This document shows, one piece after another, positions 53,725 to 62,909 of a stretch of DNA of 64,000 nt; within the stretch, counting starts at the first letter, position 1; each line of letters begins with the position of its first letter. The DNA is taken from NCBI GenBank assembly GCA_023151315.1, contig JAKLJE010000006.1, positions 111,206 to 175,205 of the forward strand. Direction: 5' to 3'. Both the position numbers and the translations under genes were made by a program. Source of the stretch: Bacteroidia bacterium (GTDB lineage Bacteria; Bacteroidota; Bacteroidia; Palsa-965). A model generated the notes under the pieces. That model was given only the letters and a program-made list of their open reading frames with translations. It had not been told where the DNA came from and did not search any database.

Positions 53725-55406
53725 TAAGATAAACCGGTAACTACTCCGTTGTTATCAATATCCATTCCTTCGGACGCAGGCACTGCAGGGAGTCCCGGCA
53801 TGCGCATCATATCTCCGAGAATCGGAATTACAAATCCTGCTCCTGCAGCGAATTCAAATTCACGCACGGTGATGTTGAAATTGCGCGGACGTCCGATTTT
53901 GCTTTCCACGTCAGAGAATGATTTCTGCGTTTTTGCCATACAAACCGGAAACTTGTCGTAGCCGAGTTCTTTGATGGCTTTCAAACCGGAACGTGCCTGA
54001 CTTGTGTATTCAACATCATCAGCACCGTAAATTTCCGTTGCGATGGTTTTAATTTTATCCTCGATCGAAAGATTCCAATCGTAAAGCGGTTTGAATTTAT
54101 TGTTGCCGCTTTCAATGGTTGCAACTACCGCCTTAGCGAGTTCTGTTGTTCCTTCACCACCTTTTGCCCAGCATTCGCTAAGCACAGCTTTTACTCCGTG
54201 TTTCGCGCAGCTTTCCACTACGTAATCAACTTCTTCTTTTGAATCGCTGATGAAACTGTTGATAGCAACAACCGGTGTGATGCCGAACTTCTTGCAGTTC
54301 TCAATGTGCTTCTCCAGATTTTCAAATCCTTTCTTCACACGATCAAGACTCGCTGTATTGTATTCTTCCTTCTTCGCTCCGCCATGATGACGCAACGCTC
54401 GTATTGTAGCAACAAGCACAATCGCATCCGGTGAGAGATTTCCGTAACCGCACTTGATATCCATGAATTTCTCAGCACCGAGATCAGCACCGAAACCGGC
54501 TTCCGTTACAACGAAATCACTCAGTGAAAGTCCCATCTTGGTTGCAATGATGGTGTTCGTTCCCTGTGCAATATTCGCGAACGGTCCTCCGTGCAGAATT
54601 GCAGGGTTGCCTTCCAATGTCTGAACTAGATTCGGTTTGATTGCGTCTTTCAGCAACAATGCCATTGCTCCTTGTGCGTTGAGGTCGCGGGCGAATATCG
54701 GTTTCTTGTCAAAAGTGAATCCGATGAAAATGTTGCCGAGCTTGTTCTTGAGATCTGCAAAGTCCTTCGACATGCAAAGGATGGCCATTACTTCCGAAGC
54801 CGGAGTGATGTTGAATCCGTCTTCGCGCGGAATTCCGTTGGCAGCTCCGCCCAATCCGATTACAATATTGCGCAAAGAGCGATCGTTCATGTCCATTACA
54901 CGTTTCCATACAATGGTTCTCGGATCGATGTTCAGATTGCGTGTCTTGCTCTGGATATTATTGTCGATGAGTGCAGCAAGCAAGTTGTTCGCTTTCTCAA
55001 TCGCGTTGAAATCTCCTGTAAAGTGCAGGTTAATGTCTTCCATCGGAATTACCTGCGAATATCCTCCGCCTGCCGCACCGCCTTTGATACCGAATACCGG
55101 TCCGAGTGATGGCTCGCGAAGTACAACCATCGTCTTCTTTCCGATCTTGTTCATTCCTTCCGTAAGACCGATAGAAGTGGTGGTCTTACCTTCTCCCGCA
55201 GGAGTCGGACTGATAGCCGTTACAAGAACAAGTTTTGCTTTCTTGATTTTCTCTTCGTTGATGAGCGTTAACGGAAGCTTTGCCTTGTATTTGCCATAGT
55301 GTTCGAGATCGTCAACTGCAATGCCTGCTTTCGCTGCGATTTCGTTGATGTGACGGATTTTTGCGCTTTGCGCAATCTCCAGATCGGAAGGTACTTTTGT
55401 TGCCAT
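53724..55406 (-). CDS. fhs: Formate-tetrahydrofolate ligase
   Basis: ATG 55406 (MATKVPSDLEIAQSAK) is preferred over the Met 11 codons upstream because it gives 560 residues, near the family norm. The enzyme joins formate to tetrahydrofolate with ATP, giving 10-formyl-THF for purines, formyl-Met and one-carbon units. Signatures seen: the P-loop-like TPAGEGKTTTSIGLTEG, then REPSLGPVFGIKGGAAGGGY, HFTGDFNAI, and near the C terminus FVIPILGDMMRMPGLP. It is the first gene of an operon with fdhD, the diaphorase subunit and fdhA, so the same formate pool can go to folate or to CO2. Confidence 0.96.
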   Translation of the reverse strand: MATKVPSDLEIAQSAKIRHINEIAAKAGIAVDDLEHYGKYKAKLPLTLINEEKIKKAKLVLVTAISPTPAGEGKTTTSIGLTEGMNKIGKKTMVVLREPSLGPVFGIKGGAAGGGYSQVIPMEDINLHFTGDFNAIEKANNLLAALIDNNIQSKTRNLNIDPRTIVWKRVMDMNDRSLRNIVIGLGGAANGIPREDGFNITPASEVMAILCMSKDFADLKNKLGNIFIGFTFDKKPIFARDLNAQGAMALLLKDAIKPNLVQTLEGNPAILHGGPFANIAQGTNTIIATKMGLSLSDFVVTEAGFGADLGAEKFMDIKCGYGNLSPDAIVLVATIRALRHHGGAKKEEYNTASLDRVKKGFENLEKHIENCKKFGITPVVAINSFISDSKEEVDYVVESCAKHGVKAVLSECWAKGGEGTTELAKAVVATIESGNNKFKPLYDWNLSIEDKIKTIATEIYGADDVEYTSQARSGLKAIKELGYDKFPVCMAKTQKSFSDVESKIGRPRNFNITVREFEFAAGAGFVIPILGDMMRMPGLPAVPASEGMDIDNNGVVTGLS

Positions 55407-55510
55407 AAAGAAGTTAGACGGTGTGCTTGTTACAGACACAAATCCCCATGGAAATGCGTCCGTTTAAAAGTAAGGAAAACTTACCGGAAAAGAAAGGCTT
55501 CCGCTTCCTC

Positions 55511-55566
55511 TCTAACGTCTAAAGTCCAACGACTAAAGTCTAACGTCTAACGTCTAACGTCTATTG
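55511..55566. repeat. Array of eight heptanucleotides overlapping the kup stop codon
   Basis: Eight units of 7 bases (TCTAACG; variants TCTAAAG, TCCAACG, ACTAAAG, TCTATTG) run in register. The last unit contains the kup stop codon (TAG on the reverse strand) and its final Gln codon. In the kup sense the units read CGTTAGA. Confidence 0.85.
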
Positions 55567-57519
55567 TATCCTTTTCATGTTCAACTCCTTCGGCGGAGCG
55601 ATCACAATCGGAACTTTTTCTACCAGCACGGAACTTGTGTCGAGTCCGAATGCCGATTCCTCTGACATGGAGAAGAACTTCAGCACATTGTAGATATCGA
55701 GGAATATCTTATCCATGATCGGGAATTCATTGTCGTAGGACATATGTTTCTCGATAACGATGAATCGGAAATCACCGATTACCTGCTGACGTTGCAAAGA
55801 TTCGTAACGGCTCACGATATCCACTTCGTGGTTGGCCACAAGATCCTGAACCACTTTGCGGAACATCAGGTTAATCTTCGGAGCAATACGGAATCCAAGA
55901 CGGAAATCAATGCGGATAACATCATTCTTGATGATCTCAGTCACTTTGTATTCCATTTTGTAAGGTTCATCCAACACATCAACGTGAACGAACCAGTAGA
56001 TATCGGCACGTTTAGGTTGCTTCTGGAAAATAGAGTACATGATTTTCGCTTCTATTTCATCCGGCTGGTTTGCACTGGTGAGATAGATGAGGTGTGTTGA
56101 ATATTTCGGAACACTTGTGTCCTGGCTGAGCTCATTCAACTTCGGCAGGTAATCGTTCAGTTTTGTGAATTCAACGTAACGGTTACGGATTTTCCGTGCC
56201 TGATGCCAGCTGAACATTGCTGTGAACAGAATTGCAGCAATGAGCAAACTGATCCAACCGCCGTGAGCAAACTTGTTCATTTGCGCGATAAAGAAGGCGA
56301 GTTCAACCACGAGGTAAACGGCAACAAACGCGAGAATGAAAATCGCCGGATATTTCTTAATGCGCATGAAGAACGTTAACAGTCGCGACGACATGAGCAT
56401 TCCAAGAATGATAGTCAGACCGTATGCTGCTTCCATCTTCTCAGATTCACGGAAGTAAAGAACAACGCCAATACAACCGATCATGAGCATCCAGTTAATA
56501 CTTGGAATATAAAGCTGTCCGCGGAGATCCGTTGGATATTTGATTTTCACTTTCGGCCAGAAATTCAGTCGAATCGCTTCGTTGATCAGTGTGAAGGAAC
56601 CGCTGATGAGTGCCTGTGATGCAACGATGGTTGCAACAGTAGCAATTCCGATTCCTACTGGAAGGAACCATTCCGGCATGAGCGAGTAGAAAGGGTTGGT
56701 TTTACCAAGCACTTTTCCTTCCTGAGAAATCAACCACGCACTCTGTCCGAAGTAATTCAGTACAAGCATGGTTTTAACGAAGATCCAGGACATGCGGATG
56801 TTCTTTCTTCCACAGTGACCCAGGTCTGAATACAAGGCTTCTGCTCCTGTTGTACACAGGAAAACCGCGCCAAGAAGCCAGAATCCTCCCGGGTGTGCCG
56901 CAAGTAATTTGTACGCGTAATATGGATTGATTGCACGAAGCACGCTCGGATCCAGCATCATTCCTGATATGCCTAACACACCCAGCATTACAAACCAGAT
57001 GAGCATAACAGGCCCGAAGAACTTACCGACGAAATTCGTTCCGAATTGCTGAATGAAGAATAGAAGTGAAATGATTCCGATAACGATCGGCACCGTCTGT
57101 AAATCTCTAAAGGTTTCCGTCATGTGCAAACCTTCAATCGCGGATGACACGGAAATCGGAGGCGTGATGATACCTTCTGCCAACACGGCCGCACCGCCAA
57201 TCATCGCAGGGAAGAGTAACCACTTGACTTTGGTTTTCTTCACAAGCGCATACAATGCAAATACACCACCTTCACCTTTGTTATCTGCACGCAACGTGAG
57301 CATCACATACTTCACTGTAGTTTGCAATGTGAGTGTCCAGATGATACAAGACAAACCGCCGAGTACAACTTCTGCGTCAATTGGATTGTCGGGTCCTACA
57401 ATGGCTTTTAACACGTAAAGTGGAGAAGTTCCGATATCACCGAAAATAATTCCGAGTGTAATCAGAAGTCCCGCCATTGTGACTTTACTGTGTACTGAGG
57501 AATGACCGTGAGAGGACAT
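55561..57519 (-). CDS. kup: Low-affinity potassium transporter Kup
   Basis: This 652-residue KUP/HAK/KT family transporter carries the signature GIIFGDIGTSPLYVL near the N terminus (about 22-36), followed by NKGEGGVFALYALV, AVLAEGIITPPISVSSA and about twelve membrane helices up to residue 430. The C-terminal cytoplasmic domain (about 440-652) has HLIYLTSANQPDEIEAKIMY. It carries K+ into the cell with protons. It is monocistronic with a probable promoter at 57540-57547; its stop codon lies inside a heptanucleotide array. Confidence 0.95.
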   Translation of the reverse strand: MSSHGHSSVHSKVTMAGLLITLGIIFGDIGTSPLYVLKAIVGPDNPIDAEVVLGGLSCIIWTLTLQTTVKYVMLTLRADNKGEGGVFALYALVKKTKVKWLLFPAMIGGAAVLAEGIITPPISVSSAIEGLHMTETFRDLQTVPIVIGIISLLFFIQQFGTNFVGKFFGPVMLIWFVMLGVLGISGMMLDPSVLRAINPYYAYKLLAAHPGGFWLLGAVFLCTTGAEALYSDLGHCGRKNIRMSWIFVKTMLVLNYFGQSAWLISQEGKVLGKTNPFYSLMPEWFLPVGIGIATVATIVASQALISGSFTLINEAIRLNFWPKVKIKYPTDLRGQLYIPSINWMLMIGCIGVVLYFRESEKMEAAYGLTIILGMLMSSRLLTFFMRIKKYPAIFILAFVAVYLVVELAFFIAQMNKFAHGGWISLLIAAILFTAMFSWHQARKIRNRYVEFTKLNDYLPKLNELSQDTSVPKYSTHLIYLTSANQPDEIEAKIMYSIFQKQPKRADIYWFVHVDVLDEPYKMEYKVTEIIKNDVIRIDFRLGFRIAPKINLMFRKVVQDLVANHEVDIVSRYESLQRQQVIGDFRFIVIEKHMSYDNEFPIMDKIFLDIYNVLKFFSMSEESAFGLDTSSVLVEKVPIVIAPPKELNMKRIQ

Positions 57520-57539
57520 TGAGAAATGGATTTAAGCTA

Positions 57540-57547
57540 CAAAGGTA
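57540..57547 (-). promoter_or_regulatory. -7 promoter box of kup (TACCTTTG on reverse strand)
   Basis: The box matches TAnnTTTG on the reverse strand, 20 bases before the kup ATG. No TTG is seen at -33. Confidence 0.4.
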
Positions 57548-57677
57548 TTGAGCTGTGCAGTTCGATGTTCTCTTGATCAGCGGAATTTTGAGAATATCGT
57601 ACTGTTTGTCAGAGGAATCACTTTTTTTATTACTCTGCGCACTCGCTTTCGTCATTAGAGGCGGGCGGCTTAAAGCT

Positions 57678-57685
57678 TATATTTG
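57678..57685 (+). promoter_or_regulatory. -7 promoter box TATATTTG
   Basis: The box matches TAnnTTTG and ends 17 bases before ATG 57703. The -33 element is unclear. Confidence 0.45.
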
Positions 57686-57702
57686 CGACCAAATACAGAA
57701 TT

Positions 57703-58899
57703 ATGAAAATCGGCATTCTCAGAGAAGGAAAAGTACCGCACGATAAGCGTGTTCCGTTTACACCGGCGCAATGCGTCCTTTTACAGCGTGAATTTAATAT
57801 TGAAGTACTGGTTCAGCCCAGCGATTGGCGGGCGTTCAGTAACGACGAATATCGTGCCGTTGGATGTCATCTCCAGGAAGATTTATCGTCCTGCGATGTT
57901 CTCATGGGCATCAAAGAAGTTCCAAAATCAGAATTGATTCCGGGCAAAAAGTACTTTTTCTTCTCTCACACCATTAAGAAGCAGCCGCATAACAAAGAAT
58001 TGATGCAGCAGTTGATTGCGAAGAAAATTCAGATGATAGACTACGAATGTCTGACTGATCCGCAGTTCAACCGTATCATTGGATTCGGACATTACGCAGG
58101 AATAGTCGGGACTTACAACGGTATTCGCGGTTACGGATTGCGTTTCGGATTGTTTGATTTGCGTCCGGCATGGCAATGTTACGATATGGTGGAAGTGAAG
58201 GAGGAACTGAAGAAAGTGAAACTGCCGAATATGAAACTGATTGTTACAGGTAACGGTCGTGTTGCAAACGGCGCAATCGAATTGCTCGGCATGTTGCACA
58301 TTCGCCGTGTAACACCGTACGAGTTCACGCATTATTCATTCCGTGAAGCGGTTTACACGCAACTCCATTCTTACGATTACAATGAGCCGAAAGACGGAAC
58401 ACAATGGGATCGCGATCGATTTTATAAGCATCCGGAAGATTTCCGCAGCACATTTGCGAAATTCACTCCGCACGCCGATGTAATTGCGCATTGCTCATTC
58501 TGGGATCCGCGCGCTCCTAAGTTGTTTGAAAAGGCAGATATGAAGTCGCCTGATTTCCGTGTCAGTGTTATTGCAGATGTTACATGCGATATCAACGGAT
58601 CAATTCCTTCGACAACAAAACCGTCGTCAATTACTGAACCGTTCTACGGATATAACCCGCAAACCGGAGAACCGAGTGACAACGCATTCGCCAATGAAGT
58701 AATCACTGTTATGGCGGTGGACAACCTTCCATGTGAATTGCCGCGCGATTCTTCAGACAGCTTCGGAAAGGAACTGATTGAGAAAGTGATTCCTGCTTTG
58801 CTGGGTAATGATCCGGACGGACTTATTGACCGCGGAAGTATCTGTAAAGACGGCAAACTGATGCCGCGCTTTGAATATTTAAGTGACTACATCAACTGA
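57703..58899 (+). CDS. Alanine dehydrogenase / saccharopine dehydrogenase-like NAD(P) enzyme
   Basis: The product is 398 residues. The N-terminal half (MKIGILREGKVPHDKRVPFT, KEVPKSELIPGKKYFFFSHT) is of the alanine dehydrogenase / PNT / LYS1 type, with the usual RxxKxPxDxRVxxTP-like start. A Rossmann segment (LIVTGNGRVANGAIELL, about 180-196) and a catalytic-region ADVTCDINGSIP follow. It is too divergent to call alanine, saccharopine or another amino-acid dehydrogenase with certainty; the phrase FFFSHTIKKQPHN fits saccharopine-type enzymes best. Cytoplasmic. The barrel gene downstream starts 5-14 bases after its stop, so co-transcription is likely, though no functional link is evident. Confidence 0.8.
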   Translation: MKIGILREGKVPHDKRVPFTPAQCVLLQREFNIEVLVQPSDWRAFSNDEYRAVGCHLQEDLSSCDVLMGIKEVPKSELIPGKKYFFFSHTIKKQPHNKELMQQLIAKKIQMIDYECLTDPQFNRIIGFGHYAGIVGTYNGIRGYGLRFGLFDLRPAWQCYDMVEVKEELKKVKLPNMKLIVTGNGRVANGAIELLGMLHIRRVTPYEFTHYSFREAVYTQLHSYDYNEPKDGTQWDRDRFYKHPEDFRSTFAKFTPHADVIAHCSFWDPRAPKLFEKADMKSPDFRVSVIADVTCDINGSIPSTTKPSSITEPFYGYNPQTGEPSDNAFANEVITVMAVDNLPCELPRDSSDSFGKELIEKVIPALLGNDPDGLIDRGSICKDGKLMPRFEYLSDYIN

Positions 58900-58913
58900 A
58901 ATAAATGATCATT

Positions 58914-59669
58914 ATGATGAAGCGTTTTGCTATTCTGCTGTGTTTGTTATCAGGGGCTGTCTTAACGGCTCAGAATGCTGAAGGGTTGTACCTGAAGTTT
59001 GGAATTAATACTGCCAACCTTGAGTGGCAAAATGCACGAAATCTGTTCGGCGAGTTTTCTGATTTGCGTCCCTGGTTGGATCGTCAACCGGTAGTGAGTG
59101 AAAAGGCAGGAGGTTGGAATATCGGTTATGGTGTTGGCAATAAATGGTTCTATGCGGAAATGAATTATATGTCCAATCGTATGCACACAAGATATCAGGG
59201 CTTCGATTCATCAGGAACTGAGCATAAAGGGTCGTATATGATGATTAATCGCTCTCTTACGTTGGGAGGCGGTATAAAGTTGATTCCAACTCCTTATTTC
59301 CGCGTCGGAATTTTTGCCGGTCTTACCGCAAATCCTTTTGTAATTAAGGATGTGCCGAATGAAGTTCTGAAGCAGCGCATTGCAGCGTTTTTCCTGGTTC
59401 CGTTTATGTTTCTGAAATATTCATCAAGCCCTCTGGACAGTAAGTTTACGCTTGCGGGTAAACTCAGTGCAAGTGTTCAGATTGGTGGAAATTTCGGTGT
59501 GACAATTGAACCTTATTACCTGATTCCGTTTTGGGACACAGACCTGAATTCAACACGATTCAAGCTCAATGGGTTTTCTACTTCTTCAGATTACACAGAA
59601 GCAGATTTCAAGTCTAATATGAAATTCTGGGGTATAAAGTTCTGCGCTTTTATCGGATACGCAGGATAG
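58914..59669 (+). CDS. Predicted outer-membrane beta-barrel protein
   Basis: ATG 58914 (MMKRFAILLCLLSGAVLTAQ) opens the signal peptide; a Met three codons upstream at 58905 is possible. The product is 251 residues with alternating hydrophobic strands (LYLKFGINTANLEW, WNIGYGVGNKWFYAEMNYMS, LTLGGGIKLIPTPYFRVGIF, FGVTIEPYYLIPFW) and a closing strand (MKFWGIKFCAFIGY), as in small outer-membrane barrels. No named family was recognised. The gene is close behind the dehydrogenase gene and converges on the sulfatase-type gene 29 bases away. Confidence 0.75.
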   Translation: MMKRFAILLCLLSGAVLTAQNAEGLYLKFGINTANLEWQNARNLFGEFSDLRPWLDRQPVVSEKAGGWNIGYGVGNKWFYAEMNYMSNRMHTRYQGFDSSGTEHKGSYMMINRSLTLGGGIKLIPTPYFRVGIFAGLTANPFVIKDVPNEVLKQRIAAFFLVPFMFLKYSSSPLDSKFTLAGKLSASVQIGGNFGVTIEPYYLIPFWDTDLNSTRFKLNGFSTSSDYTEADFKSNMKFWGIKFCAFIGYAG

Positions 59670-59698
59670 TACAATCACAACATCACTCAAATTTCAGC

Positions 59699-61549
59699 TC
59701 AATATCGTGCATATTGCGTGGTCACTTTCTGCGTGAATGTCTGTGCTCGTTTAATTAGTTGTGTTGAATCTGACGGGTTGGAAAAATTCCGGTAAGGCAC
59801 AGTGTTGTCGTAATTCCATACAACGTAACCATTGTCTTCAATCCACGCAGCTCCTTGTTCATAGGCATAATAAGCGTGCCGCTTCGCAAAAGGATTAAAG
59901 AGATTCTTACTGTAAATGAACTCATCCGACTTCAGATTCAATTGGCCAAGCAATGTGGCTGCAAGATCTGTTTGTGATGCAATGAAATCCATCTTCATTC
60001 CCCTGTACAAAGAGTCAATCGCAGGTCCGCAGAAAAGCAACGGTATTCTGCGATAAGCAGGTTCATTGAATGAAAAATTCTTTGGTGAATTGTGACTGTG
60101 ATCGGAAACAAAAATGAAAACAGTACGATCAAACCACTTTTCCTTCCGTGCAGCGCTGATAAATTCACCTATGCATGCGTCCGCATAATGCACTGAGTTG
60201 ACATAGTCGCGCTCTTTGTCTCCCCAGCCCAGATCCTTGCGTTTTTCATAATCATACGGTCCGTGAGTACTGAGCGTAAACATGGATGCAAAGAATGGCT
60301 CTTTAGTGGTTTTCAACTCCGCGATTTGTTTCTGATACAGATATTCGTCGTGTGCTCCCAACTTACCCTGCGGAACTGATGCATCGAAATCTTCTCCCTC
60401 AATGATTTTATCAAATTCATTGAAATACATATACGATCTGATATTACCGTAACTCAGTTGCCCGCCGAAAATAAATGATGTTGAATACCCTGCAGCTTTC
60501 AGATTTTTATTGAGACACGGTAAGTGTTCATATTTATCCGGCTGGGTAATAATGGAGGTTTTCGACTGGGCCGGGAAAGCGGAAAAAACTGCAGCCATTC
60601 CCTGATCCGAAAGTGAACCACTCGCATAGCATTGCGTAAACAGAATCCCTTGATTACACAATGAATCAAATACAGGTGTTACATCTGCATAACCGTTGCA
60701 GCTTGCTATCATATCTGCCGACCAACCTTCCAGGACAACAAGCACAATGTTCGGCTTGTCATCACGAAAAACACGAAGGGTAGTGTCTTTTTCGGCGGTC
60801 ATTATTTCCGCGAAGTATTTGTTATTCTCTTCATCAGGAAATAGCTTTAATGGCTCTCCCGCTTTTGAGTTTTCAATGCAACTGCTCGCCAGATTGAACA
60901 TTGAGTTGACGGAAACGGTATTCAGGAAATTATTCTTCGAATAGTATGCGTCTGCAATATTGATAGGAATGGTTTGAAATCCGCCACGTATTCCAACAGC
61001 AAGGACAATAGGAATCGTGAGTGTATACACGGCAAGCAACCAATACGGTTTGCGCTCCGGCATATTATGTCGCAGTACAATTTTCCGATACAGGATGAGT
61101 GTAACGATGGTCAGTAAAAATGATCCGCCTAATGATGAAATAATCTGCCATGCAGAAGCAGTATTGAATACCTCCGAGGGATTGCCGAAGAACCAAAGTG
61201 CTTTGTAATTGAGTTTCGTATGCCACTCGTCGTAAATGGAAAGTTCCGAAATGGTCATGACGAAGAACAGGTAAAAGAGTATCGCATGTGTCCAGCGCAT
61301 CACTTGATATATTACTGCTTTTTGAGAGATCGCTGCAATGAGTAGAAGTAAAAAAGGAATGCTCAGCAGATAGCAGGCCATTGCGGTATCCAGATACAGC
61401 GAATAGAAGAATGAAAGCAGCACTTCAGAGAAATCAGAATCTCCGATTTCTTCCCTGTTCCAGAGCAGGAAAATCAATCTCCCTGCTGCGAACAGAACCA
61501 TCCACAGCAGATAATGCCTGAGTAAAGTGCCGAACAGGCTTTTCACCAT
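59699..61549 (-). CDS. LTA synthase / sulfatase family membrane enzyme
   Basis: This 616-residue protein has five membrane helices at the N terminus (about 5-190) and an extracytoplasmic sulfatase-fold domain (about 260-590): PNIVLVVLEGWSADM with the metal-binding Glu, TLSTHGPY, and VFIFVSDHSHNSP with the DH motif. These enzymes transfer phosphoglycerol or phosphoethanolamine groups to surface glycans or lipids. In Bacteroidota relatives that I recall, the nucleophile lies in a G-x-R-T-D-K-G-like motif; here the segment reads GSLSDQGM, with serine at that place. The gene follows rpe with 5 bases between, so they share a transcript. Confidence 0.85.
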   Translation of the reverse strand: MVKSLFGTLLRHYLLWMVLFAAGRLIFLLWNREEIGDSDFSEVLLSFFYSLYLDTAMACYLLSIPFLLLLIAAISQKAVIYQVMRWTHAILFYLFFVMTISELSIYDEWHTKLNYKALWFFGNPSEVFNTASAWQIISSLGGSFLLTIVTLILYRKIVLRHNMPERKPYWLLAVYTLTIPIVLAVGIRGGFQTIPINIADAYYSKNNFLNTVSVNSMFNLASSCIENSKAGEPLKLFPDEENNKYFAEIMTAEKDTTLRVFRDDKPNIVLVVLEGWSADMIASCNGYADVTPVFDSLCNQGILFTQCYASGSLSDQGMAAVFSAFPAQSKTSIITQPDKYEHLPCLNKNLKAAGYSTSFIFGGQLSYGNIRSYMYFNEFDKIIEGEDFDASVPQGKLGAHDEYLYQKQIAELKTTKEPFFASMFTLSTHGPYDYEKRKDLGWGDKERDYVNSVHYADACIGEFISAARKEKWFDRTVFIFVSDHSHNSPKNFSFNEPAYRRIPLLFCGPAIDSLYRGMKMDFIASQTDLAATLLGQLNLKSDEFIYSKNLFNPFAKRHAYYAYEQGAAWIEDNGYVVWNYDNTVPYRNFSNPSDSTQLIKRAQTFTQKVTTQYARY

Positions 61550-61554
61550 TTGGC

Positions 61555-62202
61555 TTATCCTTTGATTTGTGAAATCGCAAGACTGCGATCCGCTGCTCCG
61601 AATACGGCGTTACCTGCAACAACTACGTTCGCACCCGCTTCTTCCAGCTGTCTTGCATTGGACGGATCAACGCCCCCGTCTACCTGAATCAATGTTTGTA
61701 AGCAACGTGTGCTGATCATTTGTTTCAGTTGACGCACTTTCACGTAAGTGTGCGGAATGAATTTCTGTCCGCCGAATCCCGGATTCACACTCATGATTAA
61801 TACCATGTCCAATTCATGCAGAATATCTTCAAGCACTGAAACAGGTGTGGAAGGATTCAAAACAACGGAAGCCTTCATCCCAAGCGACTTGATTTTCTGA
61901 ATCGTGCGGTGGAGATGTGTGCAGGCTTCGAAATGTACAGAACACATGTATGTTCCGTGTTTCGCAAATTCTTCCAGATACAAATCTGCGTCCTTAATCA
62001 TCAGATGCACATCCAATGGTTTCTTTGCTTCCTTCTGAACAGCTTTAAGCACCGGGAATCCGAAAGAGATATTAGGAACAAATACGCCGTCCATAACATC
62101 AATGTGAAACCAGTCGGCATTGCTTTCATTTACGAAGCGGATGTCTGAGGATAAATTGCCGAAATCAGCTGAAAGCAAAGATGGTGCAACAAGTAAGGAC
62201 AT
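61555..62202 (-). CDS. rpe: Ribulose-phosphate 3-epimerase
   Basis: This 215-residue TIM-barrel enzyme shows all family signatures: APSLLSADFGNL, WFHIDVMDGVFVPN (metal ligands), LDVHLMI, VHFEA, LIMSVNPGFGGQKF, IQVDGGV and ANVVVAGNAVFGA. It interconverts ribulose-5-phosphate and xylulose-5-phosphate in the pentose phosphate pathway. It is the first gene of a two-gene unit with the LTA-synthase-type gene. A TAnnTTTG box lies 20 bases upstream. Confidence 0.97.
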   Translation of the reverse strand: MSLLVAPSLLSADFGNLSSDIRFVNESNADWFHIDVMDGVFVPNISFGFPVLKAVQKEAKKPLDVHLMIKDADLYLEEFAKHGTYMCSVHFEACTHLHRTIQKIKSLGMKASVVLNPSTPVSVLEDILHELDMVLIMSVNPGFGGQKFIPHTYVKVRQLKQMISTRCLQTLIQVDGGVDPSNARQLEEAGANVVVAGNAVFGAADRSLAISQIKG

Positions 62203-62222
62203 TGTAATGATTTTGTTTGCTG

Positions 62223-62230
62223 CAAAAATA
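62223..62230 (-). promoter_or_regulatory. -7 promoter box of rpe (TATTTTTG on reverse strand)
   Basis: The box matches TAnnTTTG on the reverse strand, 20 bases before the rpe ATG. Confidence 0.4.
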
Positions 62231-62304
62231 GGAACATTGTTCGATAAGCCCGATTCTGCACGTACTTTCAGGGCTTATAGTCCGTTATGACTTAAATTCG
62301 CGCT

Positions 62305-62853
62305 ATGAATATTCAATCAATTACGGTGTTTGCGCTTTGTCTGCTCGGATTTTCATGTTCTGACAAAGGAGATAACAATCCGGAGGCTTGCAATGGCGAC
62401 ACGCGTCGTGAGGTGAAACTCATGATTGATGACAGAAATATTCTGGTCGATACGGTTCCCGAATGGACCACCATAGAAGCCTTAGGGGCGCTTGAAGTAC
62501 CGGATGATGTTAAATCTGAAACGGCCCGTCTTGATCTTGAACTTAAATCTTATGCGGTGCGTGCCTATGTTGAGGAAGTAGATCGCAAACACGACGGCGA
62601 TTATCATATTCTGCTGAAAAGCGGCGAGGAATACCTTATTTGTGAGGTGCCGAATCCGGATTGTGATTATGCGGAATCTGCGTTCATGCGTGAAAAGTAC
62701 CGCAGCGTGGTTTCATTCATAGAAAGCAATGAACTGGAAGGGCAGTACGTGTATATTACCGGTGTGGCATTCGTGGATATCGATCATCACTACGCCCGCA
62801 AACAGGCGGATAATAATCTTGAATTACATCCCGTTTTTGACATTCACTTCTGA
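62305..62853 (+). CDS. Putative lipoprotein
   Basis: This 182-residue protein has a lipoprotein signal peptide (ITVFALCLLGFSC, with Cys 18 as the lipid site) followed by SDKGDNN, a flexible acidic tether. The mature domain (about 55-182) includes LKSYAVRAYVEEVDRKHDGD, YHILLKSGEEYLICEVPNPD and YVYITGVAFVDIDHH, which looks like an OB-type beta-barrel domain seen in some exported bacterial proteins. No catalytic residues could be named. The gene stands alone between rpe (divergent) and a bidirectional terminator. Confidence 0.75.
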   Translation: MNIQSITVFALCLLGFSCSDKGDNNPEACNGDTRREVKLMIDDRNILVDTVPEWTTIEALGALEVPDDVKSETARLDLELKSYAVRAYVEEVDRKHDGDYHILLKSGEEYLICEVPNPDCDYAESAFMREKYRSVVSFIESNELEGQYVYITGVAFVDIDHHYARKQADNNLELHPVFDIHF

Positions 62854-62860
62854 TAAATAA

Positions 62861-62891
62861 AAAAGTCCTCCCGGTTTAGAGGAGGACTTTT
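62861..62891. terminator. Bidirectional terminator
   Basis: AAAAGTCCTCC and GGAGGACTTTT form an 11-bp stem with a 9-base loop and A/T-runs on both sides, between two convergent genes. Confidence 0.88.
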
Positions 62892-62909
62892 CATTCTATA
62901 ACGTAATTC

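Noticed and set aside
54637..55299. 220-codon forward reading frame
   Set aside because: It lies wholly antisense to fhs, whose motifs are unmistakable; it is a shadow frame.
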